DNA from: Pirellulales bacterium
GTDB taxonomy: Bacteria; Planctomycetota; Planctomycetia; Pirellulales; JAICIG01
Direction: 5' to 3'
Length of the DNA stretch: 9,952 bases
Assembly: GCA_025924495.1 (NCBI GenBank)
Contig: JAICIG010000296.1
Location: 1-9,952, forward strand
Under the pieces are notes generated by a model that did no database searches, was not told where the DNA came from, and was given only the letters and a program-made list of their open reading frames with translations. Made by a program: the position numbers and the translations under genes. The stretch's first letter is position 1. Each line of letters begins with the position of its first letter. Positions 1 through 5,627 of this stretch are shown piece by piece.

Positions 1-45
1 CCGCTCCGTTCAATGCCGCTCCGTTCAATGCCGCTCCGTTCAATG
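1..45. repeat. 15-bp perfect tandem repeat, at least 3 copies, cut by the left edge
   Basis: Three identical head-to-tail copies of CCGCTCCGTTCAATG fill positions 1-15, 16-30 and 31-45, and the array may continue beyond the window. It lies 13 bp past the stop codon of rnr. The first eight bases of the unit (CCGCTCCG) occur again at 66-73 inside the last codons of rnr, so the array may have grown from the gene's 3' end. The unit is a multiple of three, and on the plus strand it reads Pro-Leu-Arg-Ser-Met in a frame that stays open to a TAG at 94-96. Whether that frame belongs to a gene outside the window cannot be told from here. Confidence 0.9.
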
Positions 46-58
46 AGACTTCTTGAAC

Positions 59-2413
59 TCAATCCCCGCTCCGCTTGCGACGTTGGCGAGGGTTAGAGCG
101 GTCCTGTGGGTTTTTAGGACTGGCATTCTTCTTGGTTTTCTTTTTGGCGATCTTGTCGTCGCCATAACGCTTGCCGGCGGGCCGCCTTGTCGACATTCCC
201 TTCCGTCGTCCTGGCTTCGTGGTCTTCGGCTGCCGAGCCTTGCGCTCGACCAGGCGGAAATCGAGTTCGCGGCGATCGACATCAACGCGCGCCACCACTA
301 CTCGGATCGGGTCTCCCAGGCGAAAGCTGTTGCCCGCCTTGCGACCGGCCAAGGTGTGGGTAACTCGGTCGAAGGCATAGTAATCGTCGGCCAGCGACGT
401 CACATGGATCAATCCTTCGGCGGGTAGATCGACGCCCTGAGCGAACAGCCCGAATTGCTCGACGCCGGTCACCACGGCATCCAATTCAAGGCCAATCTGG
501 CTGCTGAGGAAGTTAAGCAGTTTAACTTTGGTCAGCTCACGCTCAGCTTCCTCGGCGCGTCGTTCGCGGTCGGAGCAATGTTCTCCCAGTGCAACCAACT
601 CCCCGAGGTCGTTCCGAGGCTTTTGCCTCGTCAGCAAGGCGTCGATCAGGCGATGAATCGTTAAATCCGGATAGCGGCGGATCGGCGATGTGAAGTGGCA
701 ATAACAATCGCTGGCCAGGGCATAATGCCCTGCTTCTTCCGGACTGTAAGCGGCGCGCTGTAGGCTGCGCAGCACGGCATAGTTCACCGCCTGCCGCTCG
801 GGCTTGTCGGCCACTTCGTTCAACAGCCGCTGCAGCTCGAAGCGGCTCTCCAGGCTGTCGGTCTGATACCCTAGCGAGGCGACGAACTCGGTGAGCGACT
901 TGAGCTTGCGCGGATCAGGAGCCTGATGGACGCGGCGCAGGAAGTGCCAGCCATGTTCCGCCAAGCGCTCGGCAACGGCCATGTTCGCGGCCAGCATGAA
1001 TTCTTCGATGATCTGATGGCTAACCGTATTCTCGACTCCATGGGCGCCAATCACTCGGCCTTGTTTGTCCAAGTCGACTTTGACCTCGCGCAGCGCCAGT
1101 TCTAAGGCGCCCTTTTGCAACCGCCGGCCGCGCAACAGCATTGCCAGTTCATGCATGCGGCCTACCAGCTCATGCACATCGGCCGATAACCGCTTCCGCC
1201 ACGCTCCTGGGGCGGCCAGGTAATCGTCGATATCTTCATAGGCAAAACGTCGCTTGCTGCGGATTGCCGCGGAGTGCAACTCCGTCGAAATGTGCACGCC
1301 TTCGGACGAGAATTCAAGCATCGCAGTCTTGGTGTAACGGACGCGATCGGGCTGCAAGCTGGCCAAACCGTTGGAAATGATCTCGGGCAGCATGGGAATG
1401 ACGCGGTCCGGCAAATAGACGCTGGTGCTGCGCTGGTGCGCCTCGCGATCCAAGGCGCCGCCGGTGCGTACAAAGTGCGAAACGTCGGCTATGTGTACGC
1501 CCAGCAGCCAGTGCCCATTGGGCTCGCGCTTGAGGGAAATGGCATCGTCGAAATCACGCGCGTCGACTGGATCGATCGTGATGACCGTCTCAGCCGTCAG
1601 GTCGAGCCGCCCTGCCGGAATCGATTCGTCGAAAAGTTCAGCCTCGCCGCGCGCCGCCGCCAGCGCGTCTTCAGCGAACTCTTCGGGCAAGCTGAACTCG
1701 CGAATAATCGACAGCGTGTCAATGCCTGGCTCGCCTCGCGCACCGAGCACTTCGGTGATCACCCCTTCGCCGTCGTGCACGTGGGAGGGGAAGCGGACCA
1801 TTTCAAAGACTACTTTGTCGTCAGGCTGCGCGTTCTTAGCGCCGGGATCTCCGACCGAGATCGGACTGGCGAACAGCGTGCCGTCGACCTGCACATAGGC
1901 GCCGCCATCGCGTTCGAAGTAGGTGCCCACGAACTGATGCGTTTCGCGTTCGATCACCTCGACAATGGCGCCTTGCGGCTGGCCAAAACGACCGCGGCCT
2001 TTCAGCAGTTTGACGAGCACTAGATCCCCGCTTGCCGCGTCGCCAGCATGATCGCCCGCGATGTAAATATCTTGTTCGCGAGTGTGGCTTGCGCCTGCCC
2101 CCGCGGGACGAACGAAGCCGAAGCCCTTGGCCGTGCGGCGAAAGACGCCGCTTAGTTGGCCGTTCTTGGCAATGTGCTTGGCGCCTTTGTGTTTCGCTTG
2201 ATCGGCGCTCGGCGCACTCACCGGCATCACCAGATGTTTAGCGCCGTAAGTCAATTTGCCTTGCCGCACGAATTGTTTGATCAGGCGCTTGAAGTCCTGC
2301 AGACTTGCGTCCGGAACATTGAGTTTCTTCGCGATTTGCCGAGGCTTCAGCGGCCGGTAATTCGGTCGCATTACGAAGGCCAGTAGTTCTTGGGCGTGAT
2401 CGGCGTCTTCCAT
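59..2413 (-). CDS. rnr: RNase R, 3'-5' exoribonuclease (RNB family)
   Basis: Processive, hydrolytic 3'-5' exoribonuclease acting in the cytoplasm on structured RNA, with roles in mRNA decay and rRNA quality control. The 784 residues show the family order: a winged-helix-like N-terminus (about 20-62), two cold-shock/OB domains (about 86-225, with KGFGFVRP near 96-103), the RNB catalytic domain (about 265-590), an S1 domain (about 640-722) and a Lys/Arg-rich tail (723-784). The catalytic motif DPVDARDFDDA is at 281-291. Asp281, Asp287, Asp289 and Asp290 keep the spacing of the four metal-binding aspartates of E. coli RNase R, Tyr333 fits the base-stacking tyrosine, and TSPIRRYPD is at 575-583. 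The start is forced: an in-frame TAG lies six codons upstream with no start codon between. The Shine-Dalgarno is weak (GAG in an AT-rich leader). It lies downstream of a YhaM-like exonuclease on the same strand. Length and motifs are complete. Confidence 0.97.
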   Translation of the reverse strand: MEDADHAQELLAFVMRPNYRPLKPRQIAKKLNVPDASLQDFKRLIKQFVRQGKLTYGAKHLVMPVSAPSADQAKHKGAKHIAKNGQLSGVFRRTAKGFGFVRPAGAGASHTREQDIYIAGDHAGDAASGDLVLVKLLKGRGRFGQPQGAIVEVIERETHQFVGTYFERDGGAYVQVDGTLFASPISVGDPGAKNAQPDDKVVFEMVRFPSHVHDGEGVITEVLGARGEPGIDTLSIIREFSLPEEFAEDALAAARGEAELFDESIPAGRLDLTAETVITIDPVDARDFDDAISLKREPNGHWLLGVHIADVSHFVRTGGALDREAHQRSTSVYLPDRVIPMLPEIISNGLASLQPDRVRYTKTAMLEFSSEGVHISTELHSAAIRSKRRFAYEDIDDYLAAPGAWRKRLSADVHELVGRMHELAMLLRGRRLQKGALELALREVKVDLDKQGRVIGAHGVENTVSHQIIEEFMLAANMAVAERLAEHGWHFLRRVHQAPDPRKLKSLTEFVASLGYQTDSLESRFELQRLLNEVADKPERQAVNYAVLRSLQRAAYSPEEAGHYALASDCYCHFTSPIRRYPDLTIHRLIDALLTRQKPRNDLGELVALGEHCSDRERRAEEAERELTKVKLLNFLSSQIGLELDAVVTGVEQFGLFAQGVDLPAEGLIHVTSLADDYYAFDRVTHTLAGRKAGNSFRLGDPIRVVVARVDVDRRELDFRLVERKARQPKTTKPGRRKGMSTRRPAGKRYGDDKIAKKKTKKNASPKNPQDRSNPRQRRKRSGD

Positions 2414-2475
2414 GTCATGTACTCTATTTATCTATTAAGTTGTTGATTTAGTTTTGATGTCGCGGCGGCGCCGGG

Positions 2476-2509
2476 CTGCAGTCCCTGCAGTCCCTGCATG
2501 CACGCATGC
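2476..2509. repeat. 9-bp direct repeat plus paired GCATGC palindromes in the rnr leader
   Basis: CTGCAGTCC occurs twice in direct succession (2476-2493) and is followed by CTGCA. It runs straight into GCATGC-AC-GCATGC (2496-2509), two self-complementary hexamers. On the minus strand this lies 63-98 nt before the rnr start codon and could fold in the transcript leader. No known element is recognised. Confidence 0.6.
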
Positions 2510-2780
2510 TTCCAGACTGACCCGCGAATGATGCCGCCGGCTGAAATTAATTGCCGCTGAAAGATCGTCGCTCGATGCACCTTCGCAAGAATACGGCTCG
2601 CGCGCCGCTTGACCGGCGGGCCGTCATCCGCCGCGAGAGCCCGGCAATCTGAAGAGCAAACTGCAGCAGCGCACAAGAGTGCGATCTCCGCGGACCCTCT
2701 TTCAACGAGAATTGTCTTCGTTCGGGGGCCGCAACCGAGATAAATTGCTCTTAGAGGAGAGGCTGATAAAGCCGGACTCT

Positions 2781-2796
2781 GTCGACTCGAGTCGAC
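2781..2796. repeat. Perfect 16-bp palindrome
   Basis: GTCGACTCGAGTCGAC is self-complementary over all 16 bases. A second, overlapping pairing exists between TCTGTCG just upstream and CGACAGA just downstream (arms of 7), so the site can form alternative hairpins. It lies about 80 bp beyond the stop codon of the YhaM-like gene. It may be a dimeric protein-binding site or an RNA hairpin. No T-run follows on either strand. Confidence 0.6.
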
Positions 2797-2876
2797 GACA
2801 GACGCGCTTCGGCGGTGATTGCCGCTCGCGTGAGCAGTTGCTCGCCTCGATACTGCGGTGCAGGGAGCGCTCGACC

Positions 2877-3881
2877 TTATTGCGTGCTGGCGGCCGCGGC
2901 GCGCCACTCCTGGTCAGTTGCATGCCCCTTGAAGAGCTTGCGGCCTAAGCTGGCGTTGAAGCTCGTCCATGGACTTTCAACATTGGGATCCTCTCGCATC
3001 TGGAGTTCAAAGCTATGCAGCTTAGCGTCGAGGTTATCCAGATGGTGCAATGCCACGGCTTCCAAAGTCATCGGCAACTTGGGGCTGCCGAACTCATATT
3101 GGCCGTGATGGCTGACGATCATGTGCTTCAACCGCAACGCCAATTCGCTGGGCATTGGCTCACCGGAAAGCTGCTCGGCCTCACGGATCTTTCCTTCCAA
3201 CAGGCTGACCGCCATGACCAAATGGCCGATCAATTGGCCTTCGTCGGTGTAGGCGAAACCGCGGTCGTAGCTCAGTTCTCCGATCTTGCCCATGTCGTGG
3301 ACAAAGGCGCCCATCAGCAGCAGATCCGGATCAACCGCAGGATAGCAACCGGCGACGCGCGTCACGACCTCCATGAGGTTGACCACATGCTCCAGCAGGC
3401 CGCCGACATAGGCATGGTGGTTTTTCACGCCCGCCGGAGCGCGCGTGAACTTATTCATGAACTCTTCGTCCATTAAGAAACACTCGGCCAAAGTCCGCAG
3501 ATGCGGGTTGCCGATGCTGCGAAGCAACTCGCCCAGACGGATTGCCAGGCGGTCGATCTGCGCGGGGCTGACCGGCATGAAATCGGCGTATTCAATTTCC
3601 TCGTGCCGCGCCTTGCAAATGGCGCTGGCAATCAACTGCATCGCTCCTTGGTAAAGTTGAGCGGTTCCCTCCACCCGCACAAAGTCGCCGTCGTCGAAAT
3701 TGCGGTACTCCGCTTCGCTGGCGTTCCACATCCGTGCGCTGATCGTGCCGCTACGGTCCGAGAGCTCAACCTGCAGGTACAAGTTGCCATTGCGATTGGG
3801 GCGTAACTGCTTTTGCGCCGCGAGAAAAATCTGGTCGACAGCTTCCTGGTGATTGAACTGATTGATGTAGCGACGAGGCAT
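2877..3881 (-). CDS. YhaM-like 3'-5' exoribonuclease (OB-fold plus HD domain)
   Basis: The predicted 334-residue cytoplasmic protein combines an N-terminal nucleic-acid-binding OB fold (about residues 15-90) with an HD-superfamily metal-dependent phosphohydrolase domain (about 150-285). This is the layout of YhaM, a 3'-5' exoribonuclease first described in Bacillus. The HD metal ligands look intact: His156 in HHAYVGGLLEH, His195-Asp196 in FVHDMGK, His258-His259 in VSHHGQ and Asp282 in HHLDNLDAK. Length is close to that of YhaM (a little over 300 residues). The C-terminal tail (about 300-334) is not distinctive. The ribosome site before the ATG is poor. The gene precedes rnr on the same strand, which supports an RNA-turnover role, though 463 bp separate them. 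An HD hydrolase with another nucleic-acid or nucleotide substrate remains possible. Confidence 0.88.
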   Translation of the reverse strand: MPRRYINQFNHQEAVDQIFLAAQKQLRPNRNGNLYLQVELSDRSGTISARMWNASEAEYRNFDDGDFVRVEGTAQLYQGAMQLIASAICKARHEEIEYADFMPVSPAQIDRLAIRLGELLRSIGNPHLRTLAECFLMDEEFMNKFTRAPAGVKNHHAYVGGLLEHVVNLMEVVTRVAGCYPAVDPDLLLMGAFVHDMGKIGELSYDRGFAYTDEGQLIGHLVMAVSLLEGKIREAEQLSGEPMPSELALRLKHMIVSHHGQYEFGSPKLPMTLEAVALHHLDNLDAKLHSFELQMREDPNVESPWTSFNASLGRKLFKGHATDQEWRAAAASTQ

Positions 3882-3961
3882 CTTGAGAGCGGCTTTCCAG
3901 CAGAGACGAGGGAGCGAACGCAGGGGCGGCGCACTGAAGCTGCCGGCACGATTAATGCTTG

Positions 3962-3990
3962 ATTCTAGGACCGGGCAAAGTCCCCTACAA
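3962..3990 (-). promoter_or_regulatory. Candidate sigma70-type promoter for the YhaM-like gene
   Basis: On the minus strand TTGTAG (3985-3990) is followed after 17 bp by TAGAAT (3962-3967). The -10 matches the consensus at five of six positions, the -35 at three of six, and the spacing is optimal. It would start transcription roughly 75 nt upstream of the start codon at 3881. This is a pattern match only. Confidence 0.35.
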
Positions 3991-4329
3991 GGGCCGAACG
4001 TTGCGACGCGATCGCTTCAATTGCACTAGACGCCGTCTAGGTAAAGACATCGCTCGCGATGCTGATCTGGACCGGCCAAATGAGTGCGTAGGGGCCGATT
4101 AAGTGGCGGAGGATTTTTGGCCCCGTCGCTCGGCAGCAGTCGGACGGCTCCTAGAAGGCGCGTTGGTACAGAAGTTGCATAACTGCAAGAGCGGTTCGGC
4201 TTGTGACCTAGCGCCGGCCGCGTGGTTACGACTGTCGAGAATCTGCGTGCGCAAAGACCGACGTGAGTCTCGCGCGAACACTCGCTGGCAGGAGGAAACG
4301 GGGCGGATACATTTCTGAGTTAGGCCTCT
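3991..4329. other. Divergent spacer between the YhaM-like gene and the permease-family gene
   Basis: No gene is supported here. A plus-strand frame at 4103-4318 (71 codons) has no recognisable motif and a skewed, arginine-rich composition. The spacer holds an interrupted palindrome at 4026-4040, a short inverted repeat TTGCA/TGCAA at 4175-4188, and an AGGAGG at 4290-4295. That AGGAGG resembles an excellent Shine-Dalgarno but lies 34 bp before the start at 4330 with no ATG at a normal distance, so it does not seem to serve a gene. A promoter for the plus-strand gene must lie here, but I could not pick one with confidence. Confidence 0.5.
4026..4040. promoter_or_regulatory. Interrupted palindrome, possible operator
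   Basis: CTAGACG and CGTCTAG form perfect 7-bp inverted arms around a single C. The site lies between two divergently transcribed genes, about 36 bp upstream of the -35 element proposed for the minus-strand gene. This is the size and symmetry of a dimeric regulator site, but no regulator is identified. Confidence 0.4.
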
Positions 4330-4710
4330 ATGAAAGACATCTTCCACCAGTTCGCTAAATCAACAGCTGCGCTCGTGGGGTCGCCTTGGACATTTCTGGC
4401 AGCCGTTCTTGTGCTGGCGGTGTGGCTCATCACCGGCCCGATGTTTCACTACTCGGATACTTGGCAGTTAGTGATCAACACTGGGACTTCGCTCGTCACT
4501 TTCCTGGTCGTGTTTCTGATTCAAAATACTCAGAACCGCGACAGCAAGGCGATGCACCTTAAACTGGATGAGCTCTTGTGCGCGGTCAAAGAAGCGCGAT
4601 CGGCCCTGGTTGATCTGGAAAACATGCCAGATGAAGAAGTCCAAAGGCTCGAAAAGGAATTTATCCGGCTGGCAAAAACAGAAGTCCAGTCGGGCCAAGG
4701 AAACAGCTAA
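4330..4710 (+). CDS. Low-affinity iron permease family small membrane protein
   Basis: The 126-residue protein resembles the bacterial members of the low-affinity iron permease family (Pfam Iron_permease). The hallmark run lies around residues 34-80: ITGP, then FHYSDTWQLVINTGT, then a hydrophobic helix ending in FLIQNTQNRD, then HLKLDEL. Two membrane helices are visible (about 20-37 and 46-65), followed by a charged cytoplasmic-looking tail with coiled-coil character (about 72-118). The family name comes from similarity to yeast Fet4. The bacterial proteins are far shorter and, as far as I know, iron transport by them is not established, so the name should be treated as a family label. An in-frame stop at 4321-4323 fixes the ATG. 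The nearby ribosome site is weak. It appears to be a single-gene unit ending before the terminator candidate at 4822. Confidence 0.85.
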   Translation: MKDIFHQFAKSTAALVGSPWTFLAAVLVLAVWLITGPMFHYSDTWQLVINTGTSLVTFLVVFLIQNTQNRDSKAMHLKLDELLCAVKEARSALVDLENMPDEEVQRLEKEFIRLAKTEVQSGQGNS

Positions 4711-4821
4711 TTATCCGCCATCCATTTCTCGTGACGCCTCTGCCTGGCGGACTTCAGTCAGCGCGGTTTTCGACGCGCCATCGCAGAAGCGTGGGCCACA
4801 CTGGCCAAACAAAAAACTGAG

Positions 4822-4852
4822 CCGGCCAGCCGAGCGTTGGAAGCCGGTTTTT
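4822..4852 (+). terminator. Rho-independent terminator candidate after the permease-family gene
   Basis: CCGG at 4822-4825 pairs with CCGG at 4844-4847, and CCAGC (4826-4830) pairs with GTTGG (4836-4840, one G-T pair). There is a 3-nt bulge and a 5-nt loop, and TTTTT follows at 4848-4852. The structure lies 111 nt past the stop codon at 4710 in the orientation of that gene. Confidence 0.5.
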
Positions 4853-5078
4853 GTGGCCTACGCGGGCGTATTGAAAAGCCGTGTCTGCCCCGAGAATAGG
4901 CCTAAGTCATTGCGGAAACTAGCGTTTCACGTTCATTTTGGCATCGCCGCATAGCCCGGAATTCTCGACAGAATTATTAAAGATATGTCCCTAAGCTGGG
5001 CTTGTGTCTCGGTGCTGCCGAAAGTAGACTTCCGCCGCTTCTACCTTTCTTTCGCGGGGATTCCCCCAGAAACCGAGC

Positions 5079-5133
5079 ATGCCTCCTGCCCAGGCGGGCC
5101 AGGCTGGCTAGTGCCTGGTGGAAAGGCATTTTT
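5079..5133 (+). terminator. Strong hairpin with T-run upstream of the small exported protein gene
   Basis: An outer stem pairs ATGCCT (5079-5084) with AGGCAT (5124-5129). Inside it CCAGGC (5090-5095, or a second copy at 5099-5104) pairs with GCCTGG (5113-5118). A run of T ends the structure at 5129-5133. It would stop plus-strand transcription coming from the left just before the promoter candidate at 5135-5162. The duplicated CCAGGC allows two alternative folds. Confidence 0.6.
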
Positions 5134-5134
5134 C

Positions 5135-5162
5135 TTGCATTGGGAAATCGGGCTCTTAGAAT
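5135..5162 (+). promoter_or_regulatory. Candidate sigma70-type promoter for the envelope block
   Basis: TTGCAT (5135-5140) and TAGAAT (5157-5162) are 16 bp apart. They sit immediately after the terminator-like hairpin and about 43 bp before the start codon at 5206. The -10 hexamer is the same as in the candidate upstream of the YhaM-like gene. The position makes it plausible as the start of the 5206-8055 unit. This is a pattern match only. Confidence 0.42.
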
Positions 5163-5205
5163 GGATCTGAGGTCCCAATTCCCGTCATTCCAACAGCTTC
5201 GGTGA

Positions 5206-5550
5206 ATGATGAAGGTTGCGGTAATTGGAACCTTGGTTAGTGCAGTTCTGTGGATTTTGGCCGTTGGCAGTTTCTCGAATTCTTCGGAAGCCTTTGCCCA
5301 ACGCCACGCGCCCCAGGAAGCGAGCCTGGGCGCGGATTTGATCGCTTTTCAGACGACGGTTGGAGAAATCCAGCAAACCACAATCATTGACCCGAAAAAC
5401 CGGGTGATGAGCGTGTACCACGTGGAAAGCGACGGCAAAATCGCGTTGAAAAGCGTGCGTCAAATCCGCTGGGACCTGCTGCTAGACAGTCACAATAACG
5501 CCGGGCCTCTGCCGATCGAGGTTCGGTCAATGATTGATCAGAACAAATAG
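5206..5550 (+). CDS. Small exported protein of unknown function
   Basis: The 114-residue product begins with a typical Sec signal sequence: a lysine at position 3, a hydrophobic stretch at about 4-22, and AFA-Q at 29-32 as a likely signal-peptidase I cut after Ala31. The mature part of about 83 residues has a central region around 44-95 (ADLIAF, then TTIIDPKNRVMSVYHV, then GKIALKSVRQIRWDL) that alternates hydrophobic and polar residues, suggesting beta strands. I associate this pattern with small uncharacterised planctomycete proteins, from memory only. No catalytic or lipid-attachment residue is visible. ATG ATG begins the frame and the second ATG could also be used. The ribosome site is weak (GGTGA). 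It precedes the HTH/membrane gene by 77 bp on the same strand and probably shares its transcript. It may be a periplasmic partner of the neighbouring envelope proteins, but that is inference. Confidence 0.72.
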   Translation: MMKVAVIGTLVSAVLWILAVGSFSNSSEAFAQRHAPQEASLGADLIAFQTTVGEIQQTTIIDPKNRVMSVYHVESDGKIALKSVRQIRWDLLLDSHNNAGPLPIEVRSMIDQNK

Positions 5551-5617
5551 TCGTTCGCCGGTGCGGCTGTTCGAGCCAGGCGGACGACGAGAGGTTCCCT
5601 CGCCCGGGAAGACGTCC

Positions 5618-5621
5618 GGAG
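5618..5621 (+). promoter_or_regulatory. Ribosome binding site for the HTH/membrane protein gene
   Basis: GGAG lies six bases before the ATG at 5628. It supports that start and contrasts with the weak sites of the neighbouring genes. Confidence 0.7.
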
Positions 5622-5627
5622 ATCCGC

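Larger units (their letters stand above)
2414..2876. other. 463-bp spacer upstream of rnr with short repeats; no convincing gene
   Basis: This spacer separates the YhaM-like gene from rnr, both on the minus strand. Open frames here (for example minus 2428-2907) look like chance frames: they overlap the end of the upstream gene and show no recognisable motif or good ribosome site. Visible structure includes a 9-bp direct repeat, CTGCAGTCC, at 2476-2484 and 2485-2493 followed by a partial third copy. Next come two GCATGC palindromes at 2496-2501 and 2504-2509, and a longer palindrome lies at 2781-2796. The 35 bp or so nearest the rnr start are strongly AT-rich on an otherwise GC-rich background, which would leave the rnr ribosome site unstructured and could include a promoter -10 region. 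I see no hairpin followed by a T-run on the minus strand, so read-through into rnr is possible. Confidence 0.6.
4711..5205. other. About 495 bp without a convincing gene; terminators and a promoter candidate
   Basis: Open frames crossing this stretch (plus 4568-4954 and plus 4985-5170) lack motifs. The first begins inside the permease-family gene in another frame, and the second reads through a terminator-like hairpin. The stretch holds two hairpin/T-run structures, a small inverted repeat AATTCT-CGAC-AGAATT at 4960-4975, and a promoter candidate at 5135-5162. It therefore looks like a transcription boundary between the permease-family unit and the envelope block. Confidence 0.6.

Noticed and set aside
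1..45. Possible CRISPR array
   Set aside because: The 15-bp units are directly adjacent with no spacers and are too short for CRISPR repeats.
1274..2023. A 249-codon open frame on the plus strand, antisense to rnr
   Set aside because: It lies wholly inside the well-supported rnr gene and has no family motif; GC-rich codon structure makes such antisense frames common.
2428..2907. A 159-codon minus-strand frame in the rnr leader
   Set aside because: It overlaps the end of the YhaM-like gene, crosses the repeats, has no good ribosome site and matches no recognised family.
3015..3476. A 153-codon plus-strand frame
   Set aside because: It is antisense to the HD domain of the YhaM-like gene, whose metal-binding motifs are clear.
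4103..4318. A 71-codon plus-strand frame with an AGGAGG near its end
   Set aside because: It has no motif, an atypical composition and no ribosome site at its start; the AGGAGG lies too far from the next start codon to serve it.
4568..4954. A 128-codon plus-strand frame overlapping the end of the permease-family gene
   Set aside because: It starts inside a recognised gene in another frame and runs through the terminator candidate at 4822-4852.
4985..5170. A 61-codon plus-strand frame
   Set aside because: It reads through the strong hairpin/T-run at 5079-5133 and shows no family features.
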